Shown: one piece after another, positions 57,479 to 64,000 of the stretch
Layout of the letters: each line of letters starts with the position of its first letter
Position numbering within the stretch: position 1 is the stretch's first letter
Assembly (NCBI GenBank): GCA_944383405.1
Contig: CALWPL010000002.1
Location: 149,391 to 213,390 of the forward strand
Length of the DNA: 64,000 nucleotides
Direction of reading: 5' to 3'
Origin: an uncultured Clostridia bacterium
GTDB taxonomy: Bacteria > Bacillota > Clostridia > Christensenellales > UBA1242
Notes under the pieces: model-generated
Seen by the model: the letters and a program-made list of their open reading frames with translations, nothing else
Told to the model about the DNA's origin: nothing
Databases searched by the model: none
Translations under genes and position numbers: made by a program

Positions 57479-57937
57479 ATGAATAATAAGATAGCATTTA
57501 TAGGGCACAGATATGTTTTTGATAAAAGTATAAAGAGTAAACTTTATTATGAAGTAAAAAGGCAGATAGAGAATGGGTGTACAAATTTTACCATGGGTAT
57601 GCATGGAGAGTTTGATAAATTGGCATTAGATATTTGTAGAGATTTGAAAAAGATTTACAATGAAATAAAAATTGAAGTGGTAATTACAAGTTTGTATCAG
57701 GTTAATCATTTTATTGAGTTTGAAGGTAATAAAAATTTTAATGATATAACTACTGTTATGTATGATATTGAAGAAGAGCATTTCAAAAGAAAAATTGTAT
57801 CTAGCAACATGCAAATGATTAATGGATGTGATACATTGATTTGTTATGTTGACACATTTAGAAATTATGGTGGAGCAATAATAGCATATAAGTATGCAAA
57901 GAAAAAGGGGTTAGATATAGTTAACCTTTTTAGTTAG
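57479..57937 (+). CDS. SLOG-fold (YpsA/DUF1273-like) protein
   Basis: A 152-residue Rossmann-like protein. The opening IAFIGHR corresponds to the TGHR motif of the YpsA/DUF1273 SLOG family, and TNFTMGMHGEFDKLALDICRDLKK to the GxxxxFDxLA element. VVITSLYQ and the CDTLICYVD...GGAIIAYKYAKKKG end fit the fold. SLOG domains bind nucleotide-like ligands, often as sensors in stress or conflict systems. TAGGAGAAAG precedes the ATG. It is divergent from the XRE gene. A bidirectional terminator follows it. Confidence 0.8.
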   Translation: MNNKIAFIGHRYVFDKSIKSKLYYEVKRQIENGCTNFTMGMHGEFDKLALDICRDLKKIYNEIKIEVVITSLYQVNHFIEFEGNKNFNDITTVMYDIEEEHFKRKIVSSNMQMINGCDTLICYVDTFRNYGGAIIAYKYAKKKGLDIVNLFS

Positions 57938-58020
57938 AGACGCATATTTTTAATATTAGTAATAGAATATAATTTATTTTATTATTATATGTGAAATTTT
58001 TAGTTATTTAAAATGAAAAA

Positions 58021-58052
58021 GAAACCTTACTTTCGGTAAGGTTCCTATTTTT
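58021..58052. terminator. Bidirectional terminator
   Basis: GAAACCTTAC (58021-58030) pairs with GTAAGGTTCC (58036-58045), flanked by A and T runs. It separates the converging SLOG gene and the minus-strand membrane-protein gene. Confidence 0.9.
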
Positions 58053-58126
58053 ATACTATATTAATTTATTCTAGTTCTGTGAAATTTTTAGTTTAATTAT
58101 TTTCTATTTGTTAATATAGGGTGTAA

Positions 58127-58774
58127 TTATTCTTCATTTGATATGGTGGTTTTATCATTTAAGTTTTTTGAATTTGTATTTGTTTCAATGCTATTTTGTG
58201 GAATTTCCTTAGAGTTTGTATTTGTTTCAATATTATTTTGTGTGGTTTCCTGGGAGATATTGTTTGTATTAGGGGCGTTTTTATTTATTTCAGTTGATAG
58301 ATTTGTATTGTTAGTTTCGTTTGATAGGGTGGTTTGAAGTAATTTTTTATTCTTTTTCATATCTATTATAATTAGAATTGAACTTGCGATGAAGCCGACT
58401 AAACTAATTATTGTCATTAGGTCGAGTGTTTGAATTAAAGAGTAGATAGAAAATAATATAACTAGAACATTATAAACTATAATTGTTTTTAGCATTTTGT
58501 TCTTTTTGCTAAACTTATCAGGGGCCATTCTTACTCTATTAAAGCATAGGGAAGAAAAGAGAATACCAAGTGCTGTAATAATTAGAGTTATTATCATAAG
58601 CATTATAGTTATTACTACTGCGATTGCAGCAAAGGCTTCGCCTAATGAGTCGGGGTTTGTAACTAAATCTACAGCGGACACTAGCCCTATTATAATTGAA
58701 ATTGTCATATAGGTAAATAGTAGTACATTTAAGACAAGTCCAATAAACAAGCAGACTCTAAAAGGTTTATTCAT
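58127..58774 (-). CDS. Four-helix membrane protein with Asn-rich tail
   Basis: A 215-residue protein with membrane helices at about residues 8-36, 48-76, 95-113 and 117-138, then a cytoplasmic-looking tail from 145 made of Asn/Thr/Glu repeats (NNIETNTNSKEIPQN occurs twice). No family is recognised with confidence. GGAAGATTT precedes the start. The tail resembles the low-complexity additions on LspA and the kinase-like protein. Confidence 0.7.
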   Translation of the reverse strand: MNKPFRVCLFIGLVLNVLLFTYMTISIIIGLVSAVDLVTNPDSLGEAFAAIAVVITIMLMIITLIITALGILFSSLCFNRVRMAPDKFSKKNKMLKTIIVYNVLVILFSIYSLIQTLDLMTIISLVGFIASSILIIIDMKKNKKLLQTTLSNETNNTNLSTEINKNAPNTNNISQETTQNNIETNTNSKEIPQNSIETNTNSKNLNDKTTISNEE

Positions 58775-59265
58775 TTTTAAATCTTCCTTTTTTGTAATTA
58801 GACAGAGAAAGCGATAAAATTTTATTTAATTTAATATAACAATTTTAAAACTTTAAGTCAAACAAAAAGAGTTTAAAACTTGACTTTCAACTCTTTTTGC
58901 TAATTATAATATTTTTTATTTATAATTTTTATTTATAATTTTTATTTATAATTTTATTTATAATTTTATTTATAATTTTATTTATAATTTTGTTTATATT
59001 ATAAAAAATATTTTTTGTTTTAAGTAATAAAATTTTTTTGATATTATCTAGTAACTACTATAAATCATATAATATTAGCGGTATTTACATTATAGTTACA
59101 AAGTTTGTTATAATGTTATATTATTTAAACAATAAGTAATCACTATAAATCATATAATATTAGAATTATTTACATTATAGTTACAAAGTTTTTATAATAT
59201 TAACATTATTTACATTACGACTAGCAACTATATTTTTTATGGTTTTACATTATTTGTTTTGTGCT
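58775..59265. repeat. Spacer with 14-base and 85-base tandem repeats
   Basis: TTTTTATTTATAAT-type units of 14 bases repeat about seven times at 58908-58990. A unit of about 75 bases (ACTATAAATCATATAATATT...TTACATTATAGTTACAAAGT) occurs at 59052-59126 and 59137-59211, with a shorter echo after it. No gene is seen. Confidence 0.8.
58864..58898 (-). terminator. Terminator after the Cys-containing protein gene
   Basis: AAAAAGAGTT (58864-58873) pairs perfectly with AACTCTTTTT (58889-58898) on the strand shown, giving a T run on the minus strand. It separates the two minus-strand genes. Confidence 0.8.
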
Positions 59266-59916
59266 TTAAATTCGCTGGTTTTGGATTGCGGTTGGGAATA
59301 TTGGCAATTCGAACACGCCTGAGCAGACTTCTTGTGAAAACTCTTGTGCTGGTGGTGGGGTGCAATAGCCGTAACTTGGCACGCAGATTTCCGACCTTAC
59401 GAGTACTCGGGTAATTAGGGTTACGCAGGCACTTATTGAGAAAGTGCTTCCTGAGACATAAGTTCCTATTGGGCTTGATGTTGCACCAAAGACTTCTATT
59501 CTATATGGCACGATTGATGGTTGTGGGATAAATAGAATTATGTCGTTTGGAATTGTTATGCTTGATGTTCCTGTTCCTGTTACTCCGTTTGCGTCTGTGT
59601 AGGTAACTAGAATTGGTACGATTGCGTCGTAGGAGACTCTTGCAAAGTTTGGTTTGTCTGTTAGTCTTTCAACGACTAGGTTTGAAATAGTCGTGTCGCC
59701 GTCTGTTACCGCACTTACAAATGTGAGTGGTGCTACTGGGCTTGCTGGAGTTTGGTTTGTAAGCGTTACTTGGACATTGCTCTCCTGAATTTGTCGCATG
59801 GCTGCGTCTAGCACTTTGTCTACTTGAATACATGCTTTTTCACATATTCCGTTTATTGGATTGCCAGATATGACTCCTGGGCAATTTCCTGTTCTATTAC
59901 AAGTGTAAAATGACAT
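59266..59916 (-). CDS. Conserved Cys-containing protein, possibly spore-coat-like
   Basis: A 216-residue protein without signal peptide or membrane helix. The N-terminus carries CNRTGNCPGVISGNPINGICEKACIQVDKV, the middle is beta-rich (PILVTYTDANGVTGTGTSSITIPNDIILFIPQPSIVPYRIEV), and the C-terminus has CVPSYGYCTPPPAQEFSQEVC. I recall similar sequences in other Clostridia without a defined role; a link to spore-coat-type proteins is only a guess. AAAAAAGGAGG before the ATG is the strongest ribosome site in the window, and the gene is clearly richer in G and C than its neighbours, so it is probably well expressed. Confidence 0.7.
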   Translation of the reverse strand: MSFYTCNRTGNCPGVISGNPINGICEKACIQVDKVLDAAMRQIQESNVQVTLTNQTPASPVAPLTFVSAVTDGDTTISNLVVERLTDKPNFARVSYDAIVPILVTYTDANGVTGTGTSSITIPNDIILFIPQPSIVPYRIEVFGATSSPIGTYVSGSTFSISACVTLITRVLVRSEICVPSYGYCTPPPAQEFSQEVCSGVFELPIFPTAIQNQRI

Positions 59917-60170
59917 TAAAAATAATCCTCCTTTTTTCCTTCTTTCCTTTCGGGTTCTGTTATTTTAGTGTCAAAATGTAGTTAAAGCACTTGTTTAAAA
60001 TTTATTTTTTATGTATTTTGATAGTTTTTTAATAAAAACAAATTTTAGAGCACAATTCTTTAACTAAAAGATAATATGAAAAAAAAGAAAAGATTGTTAA
60101 TTAATCTTTATCTTTTTAAAAAAACTTGAAAAATTATAATTTAGTTTTTTATTATTAAAATTCCTTTTTA

Positions 60171-60413
60171 TTACTCTAAGTTTATGTTTTCCTTTGTAAA
60201 TAATTTATCGTCAAGAAATTCAAGTAGTGTCATGTCAAAACCTTCTGCAAGTTGCATTACTGTTTTTAAGGTAACATTTTTGTTTCTTTCATTCATTATG
60301 CACATCATTGTGCCGTGCAATATGTTTGATTTTTGTTCAAGTCTGTATAATGTCATGTTCTTTTCAATTAGCAACTTCGAAATTCTAAGGGCAACTGCCT
60401 TACATATATTCAT
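60171..60413 (-). CDS. Small XRE-family transcriptional regulator
   Basis: An 80-residue protein consisting of one HTH_3 domain (RISKLLIEKNMTLYRLEQKSNILHGTMMCIMNERNKNVTLKTVMQLAEGFDMTLLEFL). TAGGAG precedes the start. It is divergent from the truncated SLOG gene 145 bases away, the same arrangement as the XRE/SLOG pair at 56901-57937. The short palindromic GGTATACCTAC in the shared spacer (near 60477) may be an operator. Confidence 0.88.
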   Translation of the reverse strand: MNICKAVALRISKLLIEKNMTLYRLEQKSNILHGTMMCIMNERNKNVTLKTVMQLAEGFDMTLLEFLDDKLFTKENINLE

Positions 60414-60557
60414 TAGGTACTCCTATGTATTTATAATTACCTATATTTTAAATAAAAATCATTTTTAATTTATGTTGGTATACCTACATAAACATTTTGA
60501 GATTTTAAGATTATGAATTATACTCTATATGTAGTTTAGAAAAAAAGGGGTAGTGAA

Positions 60558-60713
60558 ATGGGAAAGGTTTGTTGTTTTGTAGGGCATAGAAAAATAAATT
60601 TGACAAAAGAGTTAGAAGATAATTTAATAAAAACAATTGAAGATTTAATTATTAATAAGGGGGTTAATAGATTTTTATTTTTGCGAGTAATTAGGGGAGT
60701 TAAAATTAGATAA
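60558..60713 (+). pseudogene. Truncated SLOG-family (YpsA-like) gene
   Basis: A 51-codon frame starting MGKVCCFVGHRKINLTKELE and continuing to NKGVNRFLF, the normal first third of a DUF1273-like SLOG protein, including its VGHR motif. Where relatives continue with a GSRSEFD-like segment, the frame changes to unrelated residues and stops at 60711. A ribosome site (AAAAAGGGG) is kept. It looks like a remnant after a deletion; the following DNA is a degenerate repeat. It is too short for ordinary gene callers. Confidence 0.72.
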
Positions 60714-60875
60714 ATTAAAATAGCGGAAATTATACAGAATAACGGAGCGAAAACATAGCAAATTAGGAGATATGAGTTAGAAAATTTGGGGCAGAAATTA
60801 CAAAGATTAGTGGAGTGGAGATTACACAGTTTAAATGGGTGAAAGTTAGGCAAATTAGGGGGATAGCGAAGAAGG
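60665..60875 (+). repeat. Degenerate 23-base repeat replacing the SLOG gene body
   Basis: About eight imperfect units resembling AAATTAGTGGAGTGGAGATTACA follow each other from about 60665 to 60875. It is the least A/T-extreme repeat in the window. Confidence 0.6.
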
Positions 60876-60930
60876 GAAGTTTGTTTTACTTTTTTTTTTA
60901 ACTATGTTACAATTTTCTAGGAGAGTTTTT

Positions 60931-61605
60931 GTGAAAGTTTTTGCGATTTCTGATTTACATTTATCTATTAATAATTCTAAGCCCATGGATATCTTTGGAC
61001 CGGTGTGGGAAGGCTATCTTGACAAGGTAGTTGCTGACTGGAAGGAAAAGGTCAAAGATGACGACATTGTTTTGCTTGCTGGCGACCACAGTTGGGCGAT
61101 GAAACTTGATGACGCTAAGAGTGATTTGGCGTTTTTGTCTACGCTTCCCGGCAAAAAAATTTTGATAAGGGGCAATCACGATTATTGGTGGAGCACTATT
61201 AGCAAAGTGAGAAAAGTGCTTTTTAAGGATATGTTTGCAATTCAAAATGACAGTTTGAAGATTGGGTCTTACATTTTTTGTGGGACTAGGGGGTGGTCTT
61301 TTGACGATGAAAAACTCATTAACAGGGAACTTATCCGCCTTGAAATGTCTTTAAAAGACGCAAAGTCTAAAATGAAAGAAGGGGATACCATTATTTGTAT
61401 GCTCCACTTTCCGCCTTTTGATAAAAACGGAAAGGAAACAGGTTTTAATAGACTTATTGAAGATTATGGGGTTAAGTATGTCGTTTATGGGCATTTGCAC
61501 TTGCCATCTAGCAAAAATGCAAAACTTAAAATTACTCGTAATGGGGTTACTTATTTATTGACTTCTTGTGATATGGTTAAAAATAGTTTGGTTGAGATAG
61601 TGTAG
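60931..61605 (+). CDS. Calcineurin-like metallophosphoesterase
   Basis: A 224-residue enzyme with the five metal-binding motifs: DLHLS (near residue 7), GDHSW, GNHDYWW, H in CMLHFPPFD and GHLHLP. The usual second motif GDxxD/H is GDHSW. It would hydrolyse phosphoesters with two metal ions; the substrate is unknown. I start at GTG 60931 because AGGAGAG lies five bases upstream and the protein then opens VKVFAISDLH; an ATG at 60904 overlaps the TACAAT promoter box. The end of the gene (AGATAGTGTAG) is repeated downstream. Confidence 0.9.
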   Translation: MKVFAISDLHLSINNSKPMDIFGPVWEGYLDKVVADWKEKVKDDDIVLLAGDHSWAMKLDDAKSDLAFLSTLPGKKILIRGNHDYWWSTISKVRKVLFKDMFAIQNDSLKIGSYIFCGTRGWSFDDEKLINRELIRLEMSLKDAKSKMKEGDTIICMLHFPPFDKNGKETGFNRLIEDYGVKYVVYGHLHLPSSKNAKLKITRNGVTYLLTSCDMVKNSLVEIV

Positions 61606-61940
61606 AAAAATAATTATTTATAATTATTAATAAAAAAGCCTTGTATATTAATAACAAATGAGTTATAAGGTAAATCAAGAATTTAAAAACAAATAATTTT
61701 AAAACATTTTTTATATAGCCTAGATAGTGTAGAAAAACTATTATATATATAATTATTAGTACAAAAATTATTGTTGTTTTAATATAAATAAGTAAAAAAG
61801 TAAATAAGAATTATTGTAGTCTTTGAATGAATAGAATAAAAGATAAATAAAAGTTTTGATTTAAAAAAAAGATAACATAGAAGAAAAATAGCAATTTTAT
61901 ATTCTTGTTAAGATAGTGTAGAAAAATAGTATTAAAATTT
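61595..61940 (+). repeat. Spaced copies of the phosphoesterase stop region
   Basis: AGATAGTGTAGAAAAA, which spans the stop codon at 61603-61605, occurs exactly three times at 61595, 61732 and 61911. In each the next bases (AATAATTATTTATAATTATTA, CTATTATATATATAATTATTA, TAGTATTAAAATTTATA) are related but diverging. Confidence 0.8.
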
Positions 61941-62262
61941 ATATTTTTAGTGCCAAAAAAAGTTTATTTAATATAACTTTTTTTTATTTGACTTTTTAAA
62001 GCAATTTTTTTATTAACAAATTTAATTTTGGATTTTTTGTTTGAGGGCTTTAAATATATGTATTATTACAAATTATATTTAGGTTTTTGTTTAAGGTTTT
62101 AAAACATATATTTTTTTATAAATTTGATTTAGTTTTTTTGGCTTTTTATAACACATAATTTTTAAAAATTTTATTTTGGGTTTTTGTTGTTGTTTTTAAA
62201 TAAGTATCTTTATTTATAAATTAAATTTAAAATAATTTTTGTCAAAATATGTAAAGTTTTGT
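61941..62262 (+). repeat. T-rich spacer with about 63-base repeats
   Basis: Three imperfect units of TTTAGGTTTTTGTTTAAGGTTT plus AAACATATATTTTTTTATAAA lie between 62020 and 62215. No gene is seen. Confidence 0.6.
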
Positions 62263-62290
62263 TTGAGATAGTTTAAGTTATATGTATAAT
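62263..62290 (+). promoter_or_regulatory. Promoter of the second complete SLOG gene
   Basis: TTGAGA (62263-62268), 16 bases, and TATAAT (62285-62290). Confidence 0.5.
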
Positions 62291-62313
62291 ATGAATAAAA
62301 AAGGAAAAAAGAA

Positions 62314-62871
62314 ATGTATAAATATATTGATTCATTTTTTACAAAGAATAGTCTTGAAGTTGACAAATCTGTTACTGCTTGTTTAACGGGGCACAGACCT
62401 AGTAAGTTACCTTGGAGATATAACGAGTTTGAGTCTAGGTGCAAAAAGTTTAGGGAAGATTTAAGGCAGATTTTTATTGGGGCGTATGACTATGGCATTA
62501 GAAATTTTTTGACTGGTATGGCAGAAGGCTTTGACATGATTGGAGCAGAAGTTTTACTTTCTCTTCGTGATGATGACGGTCTTGATATAAAAGTTTATGC
62601 TGTTGTTCCTTGCAAATATCAGGAAGTTAAGTGGCTTCCAAGAAATCAGCAAAGGTATTGGGATATTTTAAATAGAGTTGACGACGCTGCTTTATTGACT
62701 TCTGATTATACGCCTAGTTGCATGAATGATAGAAATAAATATATGGTCGACCATTCGTCTGTTTGCATTGCCTGTTATGACGGGTCAAGTGGGGGAACGG
62801 CTAATACCATTCGTTTTGCAAAAAAGGCTGGGTGCAAGATTAAAATAATTGATATTAAAGAATATGAATAA
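62314..62871 (+). CDS. SLOG-fold YpsA/DUF1273-family protein
   Basis: A 185-residue protein with ACLTGHRPSKLPWRYNE near residue 28, FLTGMAEGFDMIGAEVLL, AVVPCKYQEVKWLPRNQQRY and SSGGTANTIRFAKKAG. These are the defining stretches of the DUF1273/YpsA branch of the SLOG superfamily, a Rossmann-like fold that probably binds nucleotides or nucleotide-derived ligands. B. subtilis YpsA is linked to cell division and stress. It begins with about 25 extra residues. AAAAAGGAAAAAAG precedes the ATG. No XRE gene is next to it, unlike the other two SLOG genes. Confidence 0.9.
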   Translation: MYKYIDSFFTKNSLEVDKSVTACLTGHRPSKLPWRYNEFESRCKKFREDLRQIFIGAYDYGIRNFLTGMAEGFDMIGAEVLLSLRDDDGLDIKVYAVVPCKYQEVKWLPRNQQRYWDILNRVDDAALLTSDYTPSCMNDRNKYMVDHSSVCIACYDGSSGGTANTIRFAKKAGCKIKIIDIKEYE

Positions 62872-63234
62872 AACTTTTTTTGTGGTTTTATATTAATAAT
62901 TAATTACAAATTAATTTTACTTACTAATTTTATGCCTATAAATATTACTACTAATTATGTATCACATTAAATATAAACTTATAAATAACTATTTACTTAA
63001 TTATATATTAAATTAATTTTACCTATTTTTATGTTTTGAGAATAAAAGCGATTAGTGTAGTTAAGGAACTTTTTAGTTATATGCTTTTTATTTATATACT
63101 TAACTAACTACACATGCCTTTTAATGACATACTTGTTTGTTATATATCTATTTTTTAATTTTGGCAAGAAAATTTGGTTTTTTTGGGTTATAATTGCTAT
63201 ATATTAAAATTAAGGGTTGAGATGAAAAATTTGT
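62872..63234. other. AT-rich spacer
   Basis: No gene is seen. AAATTAATTTTACTTACTAATTTTATG is echoed at about 63012 as AAATTAATTTTACCTATTTTTATG. Nothing else was recognised. Confidence 0.4.
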
Positions 63235-63262
63235 TTGATAAATTTTTTGTTTGTGATATAAT
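63235..63262 (+). promoter_or_regulatory. Promoter of the last gene
   Basis: TTGATA (63235-63240), 16 bases, then an extended consensus -10 TGATATAAT (TATAAT 63257-63262). Confidence 0.65.
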
Positions 63263-63316
63263 AAAACTAATATAAGTTTGATTTTGTGGTTATTATAGTT
63301 TGTCAAAAGGGGTAGG

Positions 63317-63799
63317 TTGAAAGTGGAATTTTTTGATAGTTATAAAAAGTGGGAAAAGTTAAGTGATAAGGATAGGGAGTCTGTTATTTTAGCGTGCATT
63401 AAGTTTTACGAAAATAAAACAGTTGAATATATTTTGTCTAATTTGCCAAAGAACAAAAGGGAGAGTTTTAAGAAAGAGCCTGTTAGACTTGAAGTTGTAG
63501 ATAACTCTCAAAGGTCGGTTGAGTTTGGGGACAATGTTATTTACATTTTGAAGTCGGCTTTTTATTATGACAAAAAGGACTTGTTTTTTATGGTGGCAAA
63601 AAACACGATTTGTGCGGTGTTTGCAAATTTGTTTAAAAATACAACAGGCAACAAGAGAAAGAAAACTAAATTTGGCGAACTTGCAAATGGTTTTCTTGCG
63701 TCAATTACTAGTGAGTTTGCTAAGGGTGCTGAGTTTGAAGCGGATATGATGCAGGAATTTGCTGTTGTGCTTGAAAGTCAGGCAAGTATTGAACAGTAA
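63317..63799 (+). CDS. Unknown soluble protein
   Basis: A 160-residue protein with no recognised family. It is mixed alpha/beta without signal or membrane segment, Lys-rich in the middle (NKRKKTKFGELANGF), and ends in an acidic helix. The start is TTG at 63317 after AAAAGGGG; a GTG two codons later (63323) with GGTAGG upstream is an equally good choice. A strong promoter lies about 50 bases before it. A tandem repeat follows and runs out of the window. Confidence 0.7.
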   Translation: MKVEFFDSYKKWEKLSDKDRESVILACIKFYENKTVEYILSNLPKNKRESFKKEPVRLEVVDNSQRSVEFGDNVIYILKSAFYYDKKDLFFMVAKNTICAVFANLFKNTTGNKRKKTKFGELANGFLASITSEFAKGAEFEADMMQEFAVVLESQASIEQ

Positions 63800-63836
63800 G
63801 TTTAAATTTTAATTAATTATTTTTGACTATAAAAAT

Positions 63837-63999
63837 AAAGAACCAAAACAAATAATTGATATAAAATTAAAGAACTAAAATAAATAATTGATATAAAATT
63901 AAAGAACTAAAAACAATTAATTTATATAAAATTAAAGAACTAAAAACAATTAATTTATATAAAATTAAAGAACTAGAAACGAATAATTGGTATAAAATT
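63837..63999 (+). repeat. 32-33-base tandem repeat at the window edge
   Basis: Five units begin at 63837, 63869, 63901, 63934 and 63967. Each starts AAAGAACTAAAA and ends ATATAAAATT. Units three and four are identical, and the array probably continues past the end. Confidence 0.9.
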
Positions 64000-64000
64000 G

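Overview
The window looks like a chromosomal segment of an anaerobic, very low-GC Bacillota (Clostridia-like) bacterium, probably an uncultured gut lineage with no close named relative that I can identify. The evidence is a one-polypeptide pyruvate:ferredoxin oxidoreductase, an ntp-type V-ATPase operon in Enterococcus-like order, a large SRP RNA, the tig-clpP-clpX-engB order, sepF, lspA next to an RluD-family gene, strong AGGAGG-type ribosome sites and AT-rich spacers. I see no rRNA, tRNA, CRISPR array, insertion sequence, integrase or phage gene.

Layout. 1-1037: a UPF0316 membrane protein and a long spacer. 1038-9679: nine V-ATPase genes (ntpF-I-K-E-C-G-A-B-D); the rotor subunit keeps the residues that bind Na+ in Enterococcus hirae. 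9811-14709: a huge cell-surface papain-like protease with MBG and InlB-type repeats. 15523-23948: PFOR, truA, rplM-rpsI, trxB and ung. 24599-28915: an O-antigen-ligase-like membrane protein and a BspA-like leucine-rich-repeat surface protein. 29237-29507: SRP RNA on the minus strand. 29857-35764: a HEPN-like/CBS protein, a YcxB-like protein, ileS and an RluA-family synthase. 35993-38305: groES-groEL on the minus strand. 38754-43249: a SPOR-like protein, then a tight operon of an SDR oxidoreductase, a DisA_N-like (diadenylate-cyclase-like) protein and an unknown helical protein. 43567-49025: a uridine-kinase-like protein with a large insert, sepF, lspA with a long repetitive tail and an RluD-family gene. 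49552-56217: two small membrane proteins, then trigger factor, clpP, clpX and engB. 56901-63799: an accessory stretch with two XRE regulators, each divergent from a SLOG-fold gene (the second a remnant), a third complete SLOG gene, a Cys-containing protein, a phosphoesterase and an unknown protein.

Two themes run through the window. First, tandem repetition is pervasive and often begins in the 3' end of a gene and runs downstream of its stop codon: ntpE, rpsI (its terminator), the RluA-family gene, clpX, engB and the phosphoesterase all show decaying copies of their own 3' ends. Second, conserved housekeeping proteins carry low-complexity additions (LspA tail, kinase insert, trigger factor tail, S9 N-terminus), as if the same expansion process works inside coding sequence. 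The best candidates for undescribed biology are this 3'-end duplication habit, the SDR/DisA_N-like/unknown operon, the XRE-SLOG modules and the HEPN-like/CBS fusion.
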